From Hymenobacter sp. J193 (lineage in GTDB: Bacteria; Bacteroidota; Bacteroidia; Cytophagales; Hymenobacteraceae): a stretch of 64,000 nucleotides of DNA. Shown here piece by piece: positions 1 through 9,233 of this stretch. The notes below the pieces were generated by a model. The model was not told where the DNA came from and did not search any database. It worked only from the letters and a program-made list of their open reading frames with translations. Within the stretch, counting starts at the first letter, position 1; each line of letters begins with the position of its first letter. The stretch covers positions 744,001-808,000 of the forward strand of contig NZ_JAJONE010000001.1 in NCBI RefSeq assembly GCF_024700075.1, in the 5' to 3' direction. Made by a program: the position numbers and the translations under genes.

Positions 1-1
1 C

Positions 2-760
2 AACTACCGCCACGCCCACAATGGCGACCCGCACGACTACGAAGTATTTCGGGTGGTGGAGCTGCGCGCCAAGTATTTTCTGGCTAAAAAGCTGGAGTTA
101 AACGCCTTTGTGCCGTACGCCATGAATACGTCCTTCGCCAACGGCCGGGAGCTGACGCAATCGGGGCTGGGCGACGTAACGGTGTTTGCAGGCTACCACC
201 TGCTGCGCAACATTGAAACGGCCGGCGTACAAAGCCGCCTGATTGTGGGTGGCGGCGCCAAGCTGCCCACCGGTGACTTCCGGCGGCGCAACGAAGCCGG
301 GCGGCGCTACCCTACCCTCACGCAACCCGGCACCGGCACCACCGACGGGTTCGTGTACCTCAACTACATTGGCAGCTACCGCAACGTAGGCCTGAGCTTG
401 AATACCAGCTACCGCCGGGCTAATCGCAACGCCTTTCAGGAAAGCACCGCGCCCAGCACCAGCTCATTTGTGAACCTGTTTTACCGCCTCCCGCTGCAGG
501 CCGACTGGCAGGTGTACCCCTCGGCGCAGTTTTTCTACGAAAAGACCAAAGGCGAAACGCTCGAAGGCCGCCTAACGGGGGAGCACGCCATGAACAACGC
601 GCTGCTCGGGCCCGGCCTGGATGTCTACTACAAAAACGTGTCGTTGAACGCCAGCGCCCAGTTTCCGGTGTATACCGCCGCTACCGGCCACCCGGCCAGC
701 GCTGGCCGGCTCGTGCTGGCGGTGGGCTACAGCTTCAAACAAACAAAATACTTATTTTAG
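2..760 (+). CDS. Outer-membrane beta-barrel protein, 5' end outside window
   Basis: The frame is already open at base 2, upstream of the first possible start (GTG at 53), so the gene begins outside the window and at least 252 residues are seen. The protein is rich in Tyr, Asn and alternating hydrophobic residues, as in antiparallel beta strands, and ends in KYLF with a C-terminal aromatic residue, the usual signal for outer-membrane barrel assembly. I cannot assign a substrate or a named family. It lies 135 nt upstream of a di-heme peroxidase on the same strand. In Bacteroidota such barrels are often annotated as transporters next to MauG/MbnH-like peroxidases; a functional link here is inference. 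Confidence 0.6.
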   Translation, partial: NYRHAHNGDPHDYEVFRVVELRAKYFLAKKLELNAFVPYAMNTSFANGRELTQSGLGDVTVFAGYHLLRNIETAGVQSRLIVGGGAKLPTGDFRRRNEAGRRYPTLTQPGTGTTDGFVYLNYIGSYRNVGLSLNTSYRRANRNAFQESTAPSTSSFVNLFYRLPLQADWQVYPSAQFFYEKTKGETLEGRLTGEHAMNNALLGPGLDVYYKNVSLNASAQFPVYTAATGHPASAGRLVLAVGYSFKQTKYLF

Positions 761-809
761 CCCTGGGCGCTGCCGGCTGCAGGTATACGCCGGCAGCTGG
801 TAGCTTCGT

Positions 810-861
810 TTACTGAACCAGCCGGGGCACCACAATTGTTCTGCCCTGGCTGGTTCAGTAA
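810..861. terminator. Near-perfect 20-bp hairpin between barrel gene and peroxidase gene
   Basis: The arms are 810-829 and 842-861: TTACTGAACCAGCCGGGGCA against TGCCCTGGCTGGTTCAGTAA, with one G:T wobble. The 12-nt loop itself holds the palindrome ACAATTGT. It starts 50 nt after the stop of the upstream gene. A T-rich stretch follows the right arm but is not a clean U tract. It could be a terminator, an mRNA-stability element or a regulator dyad. Confidence 0.6.
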
Positions 862-895
862 GTTTATTGGTTTCTTTCATCAGACGTTGCGGCAC

Positions 896-2020
896 ATGAC
901 TTTCTTTTCTTTCTGGCGCCGTTTCTGGCCGGCCTTGGCGGTTGCGCCCTTGCTGGCGGGCGGCTGTGAGCCAGGCGGAGAAGCTGAGCCCGTAGCGCCC
1001 TTTGCCGCCACGCCCTACGAGCTGCAGATACCCTCGGGCATGCCTGCCCGCCCCGCTATTCCGGCAGATAATCCGCTGACGCAGGAAGGCGTGTCCCTGG
1101 GCCGAATGCTGTTTTACGAGCCCCGCCTTTCGCGCAACAGTTCCATTTCCTGCGGTAGCTGCCACCAGCAAAGCAAGGCTTTCACTGATGGCCGGGCCCG
1201 GGCGCTTGGGGCCGATGGGCAGGAGCACGCCCGCTCTACCATGTCATTGGCCAATGTGCTGTGGGAACCCAACCTGAACTGGGATGGCGCAGCCCACACC
1301 TTGGAAGACCAGGCGCGTTTGCCCATCGAAAACACGGTAGAGATGCACCAGAGCCTGGGCGAGGGCGTGCGCAAGCTACAGCAGACGGCGCTGTACCCGC
1401 CCTTGTTTGCCAAGGCCTTCGGCAGCCAGACGGTTACCGAAACCAACGTTCTGAAGGCCCTGGCACAGTTTGAGCGCACCCTGATTTCGGCCAACTCCCG
1501 CTACGACCAGTTCCTGCGCCACGAAACCGACCTTACCCGCGACGAGCAGATGGGCGCTTTCCTGTTCCGCAGCCACCCCGGCGAGGTAGGGGGCATTTTC
1601 GTGCGCGGGGCAGCCTGCCACCATTGCCACCTCGAAACCACGGGGCTGTTCGGCTCCCCGGAGTTTTTCAATAATGGCTTGGATGCCACGTTTGCCGATG
1701 CCGGGCGGGGCGGCGTTACCGGTCAGGCAACTGATCAGGGCAAATTTCGGGCCCCTACCCTGCGCAACATTGCCCTCACCGCCCCCTACATGCACGACGG
1801 GCGCTTCAGGACGCTGGAGGAAGTGCTGGCCCACTACAACGAGCATGTGGAGCGCAACAGCCCTTTTCTCGACCCCAACATGCTGCTTTCCAATACACCC
1901 AGGGGTACGAAGCTGGACCTCACCCCGCTGGAGCAGCAACAGTTGCTGGCGTTCCTGCGCACCCTCACTGACTCTACCTTTGTTCAAAACAAGCAATTCA
2001 GCAACCCATTTACTCCTTAA
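896..2020 (+). CDS. Di-heme cytochrome c peroxidase (MauG/CcpA family) lipoprotein
   Basis: The 374-aa product has two c-type heme sites, CGSCH at residues 86-90 and CHHCH at 241-245, in the arrangement of bacterial di-heme peroxidases, which reduce H2O2 with electrons from cytochromes or copper proteins; MauG/MbnH relatives instead oxidise protein tryptophans. The C-terminal half has the family sequence APYMHDGRF around residue 302. The ATG at 896 was chosen because it gives a short basic start, a hydrophobic stretch and a lipobox-like LAGGC (Cys24), predicting a lipid-anchored periplasmic protein. A TTG 60 nt upstream lies in the loop of a hairpin and is unlikely to be used. Flanked by a barrel gene and a tiny lipoprotein on the same strand. 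Confidence 0.9.
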   Translation: MTFFSFWRRFWPALAVAPLLAGGCEPGGEAEPVAPFAATPYELQIPSGMPARPAIPADNPLTQEGVSLGRMLFYEPRLSRNSSISCGSCHQQSKAFTDGRARALGADGQEHARSTMSLANVLWEPNLNWDGAAHTLEDQARLPIENTVEMHQSLGEGVRKLQQTALYPPLFAKAFGSQTVTETNVLKALAQFERTLISANSRYDQFLRHETDLTRDEQMGAFLFRSHPGEVGGIFVRGAACHHCHLETTGLFGSPEFFNNGLDATFADAGRGGVTGQATDQGKFRAPTLRNIALTAPYMHDGRFRTLEEVLAHYNEHVERNSPFLDPNMLLSNTPRGTKLDLTPLEQQQLLAFLRTLTDSTFVQNKQFSNPFTP

Positions 2021-2106
2021 TCATCACGGAACTATATAATTACTGGCTGGCGTTATATTTTCACCTGTAAGTAACACCGGGAGTATCCTCCCGTATCAGG
2101 CCCATT

Positions 2107-2277
2107 ATGAAACGCACTTTGTACTCTTTGCTGCTGCTCACGCCGTTGTTTGGCGCCTGCAGCCACGCAGTTACCAGGCCCCTGAGCGTAGATCGGGAAA
2201 TAGCAGAGCCAGCCCACCGGTTTATGGCTATTGCCGATACCAGCGCCAGCAGCCAGTTCCCGCCTCTGCAACCCTGA
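2107..2277 (+). CDS. Small lipoprotein, 56 aa, unknown function
   Basis: The ATG at 2107 opens a 56-residue frame: MKRTLYSLLLL, a hydrophobic stretch, then a lipobox LFGAC with the lipidation Cys at 18. The mature part is only about 39 residues, polar, without a recognised domain. It lies 86 nt after the peroxidase stop on the same strand and is followed at once by a strong terminator, so it probably ends the peroxidase transcript. It is too short for most gene callers. No function can be assigned. Confidence 0.6.
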   Translation: MKRTLYSLLLLTPLFGACSHAVTRPLSVDREIAEPAHRFMAIADTSASSQFPPLQP

Positions 2278-2297
2278 TTTGTTCCACCTTTATACAA

Positions 2298-2333
2298 CAA
2301 CAGCGCCGCCGGATTACTCCGGCGGCGCTGTTG
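2298..2333. terminator. Bidirectional Rho-independent terminator
   Basis: Perfect 15-bp stem (2298-2312 with 2319-2333, CAACAGCGCCGCCGG) around a 6-nt loop. It lies between the 56-aa lipoprotein gene (+) and the DUF4838 gene (-), so it can serve both converging transcripts. Confidence 0.8.
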
Positions 2334-2415
2334 CATTTGGGTTAGTAGCGCAGGCTGATCGAACCACGAAAGCCGCATACCAGAACTGCTTAGCTAAGGG
2401 GAAGCTGTCGGCAGC

Positions 2416-4972
2416 TTACTTTGCCTTGCTGCTTTTCTCGCTGGGCACGATCAGGTGGGCGGGCGTTGGGGCCAGGATGGGAGGCACGCCTATAAGGTAT
2501 AAGGTGCCTGATTGAGCTTCCAATTTCCAAATGCCCGCCTCGGCTTTGCCTACCTCGTAATACTCCAGCAGTTCGCCACTCGTCTGCTGCGTTATCCGGC
2601 GGCCGCTGGGTGATACAAGCGTGTATACTCCTTTTTTCCAGATCCCAAAAACAGTGGTACCCTCCGGCACCAGAAAGCACCACTCATTCCGGGCAAAGCT
2701 GTGCAAAGGGCTCTGCTTGCTAGCAAAAACACTGTATTTCACCCCGGCGCGTGAGCTTAGCTGCACACCACTATTGTTGTCGACGATTGTAGTTAGCTGG
2801 GGCCCTGCCTGGGGTACCGGTACCTCAACCAGCTTCCCAATCGGCAACTTTACGGCTGCATCCGGGGTCGTCCCAAACTGAATAGAGCCGCCTTTGCCGG
2901 AACCCTTCACCAAGCCAACCCGCAGTCCGAGGCTCCCCCTGGGCCCACCCGCAACCACCAGGCGAAAGTTTCCCCGAAACTGATGGTGAACCTCTTTACT
3001 GGCTACGGCAGGCTGGTACACCGAGTAGTCTGAATAGTTGTACTCAACTGATTTGACATTCGCTCTTGGCTTTTTCAGAGATGCTACATCTGCGGTCAGG
3101 TGCCTGAGAATTTCCTCATCCGTAACCGCTGCCGCCTGCTTCCAGAGGGCTGCCGCATTGGAAAAATGGAGCTCTTTGGTTGGAGCTCTGGAGTTAGCAA
3201 ACGTGCGAACCAGCGCCTGGCTGGCAATCAGGCCGGTTTCCCGCAGACGCCAGGCCCAGCTTAGCAGCGCCTTATAGCGGACGTAGCCGGGGTCGGCGGG
3301 CGTGGCTTTCCAGCTACGCAGCAGATTTATATAGTGCAGGTAGGCCGCAATATCCAATACCCGGCGCCGCAATAAGGGGTTCTTTTCCCGATCAGCCAGT
3401 GCAAGGGCTTTTTGAACCGCTAGACTCCACGTCCGCACATCTTCTTCAGCTGGCATTCCCGACACCTGGGTTTGCCAGTCCGTAAACATAGGCTTGAGCA
3501 CAGGCGCTGCCGGACCAAACATGCGGGTGTAAAACTCCTCGGTTAGCTCCTCGGCGTTTTGGCTGCCGTCGCGCAGTACTGTAGCTGCCGTGTACTGGCC
3601 TATACCGCGGGACATCCAACCGGCAATGGTTTCGGAATTGATAGCTACGGCACCCTGTGCTGCAAATTTGCGCAGTTCTGCTGCGTAAGCCGGCGCTCTG
3701 AGCTTTGATCGTCCGGGCAGATCTTCGTCCCACTGCATCACCCCCCCAATAATCCCTGATTCCCCAGCGGCCCCTCGCTTTCCCACCCCACCTCTCAAAC
3801 AGCTCATCATAGGAAAGAGGCGAATGGTTATACGCGGTTGCCACCAGCACAAACACGTTTTGGTGTACCGGAAAATCAGGAGGCAAGGCGTGTTGGGCAT
3901 AGGCATACATGCCCACCATCTTGTTGAACTCCAATCCTCTGCCAGGCTTGTAGGGAAAAGTTTTACCTACGGCTTCCGCAACCTGGTTAGCCAGGTAAAA
4001 AACGATGTTGGATACTGAGCCCAAACGCTGGCAGCTCTCACACTGGCAAACGGCCTTTTCGTCCATTCCGTCACTGGGATCCAGCGAGTACATATTCTGG
4101 GTCTGCAGGCGCTGAATGGCATCGGCCTGCAGGGCTGCTATCAGCTTTTTATTGGTTACGCAAAAGCTGACGCTCTGCATCTGTGCACTTGTGGCGTTGG
4201 CTGGCACCACCCGCCGGGAACCGTCACTGGCGGCGGCAAACCACTCCGGGTGCGCCGCAAACTCCGCTTTGTGCCGGGAGTAGAACCCGGGCCAGGAATG
4301 CCCGGTTGATACGGCATTGTCTATGGCCAGGCCATTGTTCAATTTCCAGCGGGTGGTTTCTTCTTCTAATTTCTTGCTGCCGGCTCCGTATCCGTAAAAC
4401 ATTCCCCGGTTAGCCATTAACGCCTTGGGAGGTCCTTGGCTGAGGTCGGGCAGGGTGGTAAGGCGCGGATAGTATTCCCAGTTACGGTTCGGCAGATAGT
4501 AGCGGAACCCCAAGGCAAAGCGCAACGCAGCTGATGCCGGATTGAGCGCCGCTGCCGAGCGTACCGCCACGTAGCCCGCATTCTGCCGAAGGTGCAGCCA
4601 GTACCCATCATTTTCCATGCTGGTTAGCGCCACTACCTCATCCGGCTGCATATACTTGCCCAGCACGGCTACAGACCCCAGGAAAATACCCGTCCGGTTC
4701 CAGGTGCCCGCTACACCCTGGGCTTTCCAGGCAGCGCCCGACAAGCTCAGCTCCTGGGCCAGGTCCCCGGCACTTTTGGCATACGCAGGGTCAGCATCTT
4801 CAAAGTAAATGTAACGGACAACGGCAGGCTCAGCGAGGTTGAAGCCATTGGCCTGCGCTCCAGGATGTGCCCAACTAGCCTGAGGACAAAGCCAGAAGGC
4901 CAGCAAGGCTCCCAAAAAAGTGAGGCCAACAATTGATTTAAAAAATGGTCCTGGCAGGAAAAAAGAATGCAT
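2416..4972 (-). CDS. DUF4838 domain secreted protein, frameshifted at a G7 run
   Basis: Two overlapping frames make one protein. The first gives a signal peptide (about 33 residues from the ATG at 4972, MHSFFLPGPFF, ending near SWA-HP), an N-terminal region like the alpha/beta domain that precedes DUF4838, and a region with paired cysteines (CQCESCQ). The second gives the rest, from VMQWDEDLPG onward. The switch is at the C7 run 3741-3747 (G7 on the coding strand): with six G the protein reads RDYWG-VMQWDE without interruption, 851 aa. DUF4838 proteins are secreted carbohydrate-active-like proteins, some relating to alpha-glucuronidase folds; the substrate is unknown. Either an assembly homopolymer error or a true frameshift. 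Confidence 0.75.
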
Positions 4973-5386
4973 GTTGGAAAGTTTAAGGTAAATCAAGCGC
5001 TGATAGTTTTCACTAATCAACGAGCGGCAGCAGCCTTTATTCACTGAAATAGAAATTTGAAAGCACGCTTTTGCTGGTAGATGCGGCAAGGCCTTCGACA
5101 CCTATCCCGTAAGCCACAGCTTGTCAAAAAATCTACACCCGCTAAAAAGCCAGCGCTCTGACGCCGCTATGGCAATGAGTATACCAATAAGCAGGTAAGT
5201 AACCCCTGCCAGTAGGTATTCCCCATGAGGCCTAGGAATGCAAGAAAAGTAACAACCTAATTGCCATTAATATAAACCAGGCCACCGCCAGCATTTCATT
5301 TCTGGTCTCGCTTCCCTTGGTCACGAAAAAGCAAACAGCCGCCGGATTGCTCCAGCGGCTGCCTGATAAGGGTAATTTCCTTAGTG
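4973..5386. other. Gap between DUF4838 gene and ftsZ
   Basis: This 414-nt gap holds the upstream region of the DUF4838 gene and, at its far end, the ftsZ terminator. On the minus strand about 5102-5250 reads as a roughly 50-residue open fragment with one membrane-segment-like stretch (LLAGVTYLLIGILIAIA) but no start codon; it may be a decayed gene remnant. No confident gene. Confidence 0.4.
5325..5361 (-). terminator. ftsZ terminator
   Basis: On the minus strand an 11-bp stem (5361-5351 with 5346-5336, one mismatch) around a 4-nt loop is followed by TTTGCTTTTT. It begins 26 nt after the ftsZ stop and ends the long dcw transcript. Confidence 0.8.
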
Positions 5387-6889
5387 TCAGTCCACGTTGT
5401 CGTGCAGGAAGCGGTTGTCGCCCAGCAGCTCGTTGTCGTCGGAGAGGTTGAAGCGGGAAATATTCCGCTCACTCGATGGCACCACATTTTCCAGCTTCAC
5501 CTGGCGGCGCAGGTAGGCAGGCGTATCCAGTTGGTCTTTGATAGCCTCATTCGTCAGGCCGTTGCTCAGCTCCTGCAGGCGGCGGCGCCGCTCATCAGCG
5601 CGGGCATCCAGCGCGGGCCGCGAAGCCAGCGGTTGCGGGGCGGGCGCCGGGTGCTGGAATACGATAGGCTCGGGGGCGGGCGTGGAGGGCGCTGCTACCG
5701 GGGGCTCATACGTGTACGGCGAGGTTTCGAGGTCGAACGTGACCTTGGGCGGCTCCGGTGCACTGGGTGCCGAAGCTACCGGCACCGGCGCTCCGAATGA
5801 AGGCACTACCGAAGTCGTTGCTGACGGCGCATCCTGACGGTCCTTGTCGAAAATATCAATCTGCGGATTGGGGGTCACGGCAGGCTCGTTGGAGTAAGCC
5901 GCCACCTGCGTGATGGTGTGCGCGTCGCGGGCGAAACCGGTGGCAATAACCGTCACACGGATGCTCTGTCCCAGCGTGGGGTCAATTCCGTGTCCGAAGA
6001 TTACCTCCGCGTTCTGGCCGGCCTTATCCTGGATGTACTCCGTAATTTCGGTCAGCTCATCCATTTCCAGCTCGGCCTGGTCGCCCGACATAATGGAGAG
6101 CAGGATTTTCTGCGCTCCGTGGATGTCGGTATTGTTGAGCAGCGGCGAAGCCAGGGCTTCCTCGGCCGAGCGGCGGGCCCGGTTCTCCCCTTCCGTAATG
6201 CTGCTGCCCATCACGGCCGCGCCGGAGTCTTTCATGACGGTTTTCACGTCTTCAAAGTCCACGTTCACATCGGCCGTCACGGTAATGATTTCGGCAATGG
6301 ATTTGGCGGCCGTGCTCAGCACGTTATCGGCCTTGGCGAAGGCGGCGCGGATGGGCAGGTTGCCGTAAATCTCGCGCAGCTTATCGTTAAGAATCACCAG
6401 CACCGTGTCGCAGTTGTCGCTCAGGTCGCGGATGCCCATTTCGGCCTGCTGGCGCTTTTTCTTGCCTTCAAACATGAATGGCGCCGTCACGATGCCCACC
6501 GTCAGAATGCCCAGTTCCTTGGCTACTTTGGCAATAACAGGCGCCGCGCCGGTACCGGTGCCGCCGCCCATACCGGCCGTGATGAAGACCATCTTGGTGC
6601 CGTTGCTCAGCAGCTCGCGGATTTGCTCCCGGCTTTCAATGGCGGCCTGCTTGCCGCGCTCCGGGTTGGCGCCGGCGCCCAGGCCTTCGGTCAGGTCCAT
6701 GCCAATCTGCAGGCGGTTGGGCACCGTCGAAGAAGCAAGGGCCTGCTTGTCGGTGTTGCAGATGATGAACTCCACGTCCTTGATGCCCTGGCTGAACATG
6801 TGGTTGACGGCGTTGGAGCCGCCACCACCAACGCCAATCACCTTGATGATGGACTTGGATTGGGAAGGTATATCGAATTTGAAATCCAT
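5387..6889 (-). CDS. ftsZ: Cell division protein FtsZ
   Basis: Tubulin-like GTPase that forms the Z ring and directs septal wall synthesis. The 500-aa product starts MDFKFDIP (ATG at 6889; four more codons upstream are open but lie in repeat DNA). N-terminal GGGGSNAV at 21-28, the GTP-binding signature GGGTGTGAAP at 108-117, and the T7 region with its GHGIDP sequence are present. A long Pro/Ala-rich linker follows the core and ends in a conserved C-terminal peptide (DTPAYLRRQVKLENV, about 455-469), the likely site for FtsA binding, then 31 extra residues. It is last in the dcw cluster, 128 nt after ftsA, the gap being filled by an AT-rich inverted repeat, and is followed by its own terminator. 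Confidence 0.98.
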   Translation of the reverse strand: MDFKFDIPSQSKSIIKVIGVGGGGSNAVNHMFSQGIKDVEFIICNTDKQALASSTVPNRLQIGMDLTEGLGAGANPERGKQAAIESREQIRELLSNGTKMVFITAGMGGGTGTGAAPVIAKVAKELGILTVGIVTAPFMFEGKKKRQQAEMGIRDLSDNCDTVLVILNDKLREIYGNLPIRAAFAKADNVLSTAAKSIAEIITVTADVNVDFEDVKTVMKDSGAAVMGSSITEGENRARRSAEEALASPLLNNTDIHGAQKILLSIMSGDQAELEMDELTEITEYIQDKAGQNAEVIFGHGIDPTLGQSIRVTVIATGFARDAHTITQVAAYSNEPAVTPNPQIDIFDKDRQDAPSATTSVVPSFGAPVPVASAPSAPEPPKVTFDLETSPYTYEPPVAAPSTPAPEPIVFQHPAPAPQPLASRPALDARADERRRRLQELSNGLTNEAIKDQLDTPAYLRRQVKLENVVPSSERNISRFNLSDDNELLGDNRFLHDNVD

Positions 6890-6897
6890 GACGAGTG

Positions 6898-7015
6898 TCA
6901 ATTAATAATTAATAATTAAGAATTAAGAATCAGAATTGAGAGTCTGCCAAGCACCTTTGATAGGGTCGCTTTGCCAACTCAATTCCTAAATTAGTAATTC
7001 TTAATTATTAATTGA
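6898..7015. repeat. AT-rich inverted repeat filling the ftsA-ftsZ spacer
   Basis: The left arm (6898-6940) begins TCAATTAATAATTAATAATT and ends CAGAATTGAG; the right arm (6978-7015), reverse-complemented, begins TCAATTAATAATTAAGAATT and ends GGAATTGAG. The arms flank a 37-nt non-AT-rich centre. The element occupies nearly the whole gap between ftsA and ftsZ. A related structure lies between rsmH and the ftsL-like gene. Confidence 0.7.
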
Positions 7016-7017
7016 CC

Positions 7018-8382
7018 TTAGTACTGTTGGTCGTCGAAATCATTAATCAGCAGCCCTTTGGTACGGCTGATGATGTCCTGGAAAAACTTGCCGGCGCCGG
7101 AAGGCTTTTTGGGCTCGGCCGGGGCCGCTGGGGCGGAAGCCACCGGAGCAGGCGTGCTAATGGCCGGACGGGCTTCGGGCGCGGGGCGGTACAACTCTTC
7201 CTCGTGGGAGTTGCGGTTCTGCCGCTCGTCAAGGGAGCGGTAGCCCGACAGCACCAAGCCCACGGTGGTAGCATACATTGGCGACTTCACCGCCTCAATT
7301 TTGCTTTTGCCAAGGTGCTCGTTGGGGTAGCCGATACGGGTATCGAGACCAGTTACGTACTCAGTAAGCTGCACCAGATTCTGGAGCTGCGAGCCGCCGC
7401 CCGTCAGCACAATACCGGCCGCCAGCTTGTCGCCATGGCCGGTGCGCTGGATTTCAGCGTACACCAGCTCAATGATTTCCTCCATCCGGGCCTCAATGAT
7501 GTAAGCCAGGTTTTTGAGGGAAATTTCCTTGGGTGCCCGGTCGCGCAGGCCCGGAATGCTCACGATTTCGTACTCGGAGGCTTCCTCAGCAATGGCTTTG
7601 CCGAACTTCACCTTGAGCTGCTCGGCTTGGTTCTGCATTACCAGGCAGCCCTGCTTGATGTCGCTGGTTACGATGTTGCCACCGAACGGTAGCACGGCCG
7701 CATGGCGGATGATGCCATCTTTGAAGATGGCCAGGTCGGTGGTGCCGCCGCCGATGTCAATCAGCGCGACGCCGGCTTCCTTTTCCTCCTCGCTCAGCAC
7801 CGACATGCTCGAGGCCAAGGGCTCCAGAATCAGGTTGTCGATTTCCAGCCCGGCCTTGGTTACGCACTTGTTGATGTTGTTGATGGCCGTGCTCTGCGCC
7901 GTGATGATGTGGAAGTTGCCTTCCAGCCGCACGCCCGACATGCCCACCGGATCCATGATACCTTCCTCGTAATCCACCTTGTAGTCCTGGGGCATTACGT
8001 GGATGATTTCGGAGCCGGGCGGGGTTACCAGCCGGTACATGTCGTTGGTGAGGCGGTTCACGTCGTCCTGCGTGATTTCGCTATCCTGCGAAGCGCGGGT
8101 GATGCTGCCGTTGTGTTGGAGGCTCTTGATGTGCTGACCGGCAATACCCACGTTCACCACGCCAATATTGATACCGGACTGCTCTTCGGCCTGACGGATG
8201 GCTTTCTTGATGGCGTCCACGGTTTTGTCGATGTTCGACACGATACCGCGCACTACGCCTTCGGACACGGCTTTGCCCATGCCCAGAATCTCAAGCTTGC
8301 CGAACTCGTTTTTGCGCCCTACCAGAGCGCAGATTTTGGTAGTACCAATGTCGAGGCCGACTACAATCTTATCGTGTTGCAT
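7018..8382 (-). CDS. ftsA: Cell division protein FtsA
   Basis: Actin-like ATPase that tethers FtsZ to the membrane and recruits late division proteins. The 454-aa protein has the actin phosphate loops (VGLDIGTTKICALVG near the N-terminus, ALIDIGGGTTDLAIF about residue 205) and the adenosine-binding LTGGGSQL sequence. A Pro/Ala-rich stretch precedes a C-terminal FFQDIISRTKGLL, a likely amphipathic membrane-targeting helix. It follows ftsQ by 86 nt and precedes ftsZ, the classic pairing. The extra C-terminal spacer is common in Bacteroidota. Confidence 0.98.
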   Translation of the reverse strand: MQHDKIVVGLDIGTTKICALVGRKNEFGKLEILGMGKAVSEGVVRGIVSNIDKTVDAIKKAIRQAEEQSGINIGVVNVGIAGQHIKSLQHNGSITRASQDSEITQDDVNRLTNDMYRLVTPPGSEIIHVMPQDYKVDYEEGIMDPVGMSGVRLEGNFHIITAQSTAINNINKCVTKAGLEIDNLILEPLASSMSVLSEEEKEAGVALIDIGGGTTDLAIFKDGIIRHAAVLPFGGNIVTSDIKQGCLVMQNQAEQLKVKFGKAIAEEASEYEIVSIPGLRDRAPKEISLKNLAYIIEARMEEIIELVYAEIQRTGHGDKLAAGIVLTGGGSQLQNLVQLTEYVTGLDTRIGYPNEHLGKSKIEAVKSPMYATTVGLVLSGYRSLDERQNRNSHEEELYRPAPEARPAISTPAPVASAPAAPAEPKKPSGAGKFFQDIISRTKGLLINDFDDQQY

Positions 8383-8468
8383 GAGACGGAAGCGAGTGAG
8401 GTTGGAGGGTTCGGGGAGGGGATGTTCTGCAAAAAACGCCTATTTGCAGCGTAGAAGCAAGCCGCTGC

Positions 8469-9233
8469 TTACTCACAAATGATTTGATCTTTGAATTCGA
8501 CGTTGACGCGGTGGTACGTGTCCCAGCCTAATACGGGCGGTATCTGCCGGTAAAATACCATTAGTTTCGCAAATTTCTCCGAAATATTCTCGGGAAAGCC
8601 AAATTCTACACGCTGGTCGCCTACCTGCTGGGTGAAGGATAATTTTCCATTTGGCCCAATAAATACTTCCGCTACCTGGGCCCGCCAGAACGGATGCTCA
8701 TCGATATACCGGAGGAAATCCAAATACCGGCGCCCGGTCGAATCCCGAAAAAATGCAGCTTGCAAAGGCTGGTTGCCCTGGCGCGATACCGGCACCACCC
8801 GGGCCGTGAACAGGTTCGACAAAGGCAGCTGCTCCCCTTCCGCGTCGATGTAGCTGTCTAAGCGGGTATTAGCGTGCACGAGGCGGGCAATGGGGCGGTT
8901 CTGGCGCACATCGGCGTGCAGGTTGCCGGCCAAGTCGCGGTACACCTGCGCGTCTTTCACGAAGCTGTGGGTCTTGAGGCGGTTTTCCAGCGCTTTCAGG
9001 TTCAGCTCCTCGGTGCCGGCCCCTTCAAGGCGCTGGCGGCCGTTGCGCGTGAGCAGGCTGGTTACTTCCCGCTCACTGATGAAGTAGTTGTTGGATTCGT
9101 TGCCAATGGAAACGACTACCTCCCCTATAGGGCGCTGGGTTTGGCGCACGCCGGCAAACACGGCCAGAGCCCCGAAAAGTACCAGACACCCAGTAGCAAA
9201 AAGTAAATTATTTGCCTTACGCTTCAGATCCAT
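8469..9233 (-). CDS. ftsQ: Cell division protein FtsQ
   Basis: The 254-aa protein is a single-pass membrane protein: a short basic cytoplasmic start (MDLKRKAN), one membrane segment at about 10-28, then a periplasmic POTRA-like region (about 35-105) and a beta domain. FtsQ links FtsB/FtsL and FtsI in the divisome. Sequence conservation is low, and the identification rests on topology, length and its place between murC and ftsA. Its start overlaps the 3' end of murC by 17 nt, implying translational coupling. Confidence 0.9.
   Translation of the reverse strand: MDLKRKANNLLFATGCLVLFGALAVFAGVRQTQRPIGEVVVSIGNESNNYFISEREVTSLLTRNGRQRLEGAGTEELNLKALENRLKTHSFVKDAQVYRDLAGNLHADVRQNRPIARLVHANTRLDSYIDAEGEQLPLSNLFTARVVPVSRQGNQPLQAAFFRDSTGRRYLDFLRYIDEHPFWRAQVAEVFIGPNGKLSFTQQVGDQRVEFGFPENISEKFAKLMVFYRQIPPVLGWDTYHRVNVEFKDQIICE

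Noticed and set aside
836..895. TTG at 836 as peroxidase start
   Set aside because: It lies in a hairpin loop and would bury the lipoprotein signal; ATG at 896 gives a proper signal.
2416..5101. Treating the two DUF4838 frames as two genes
   Set aside because: They overlap and join exactly at a G7 run into one family-length protein with one signal peptide.
5918..6919. Long open frame on the plus strand opposite ftsZ
   Set aside because: Antisense shadow of a GC-rich gene; no start signal, composition or domain of a real protein.
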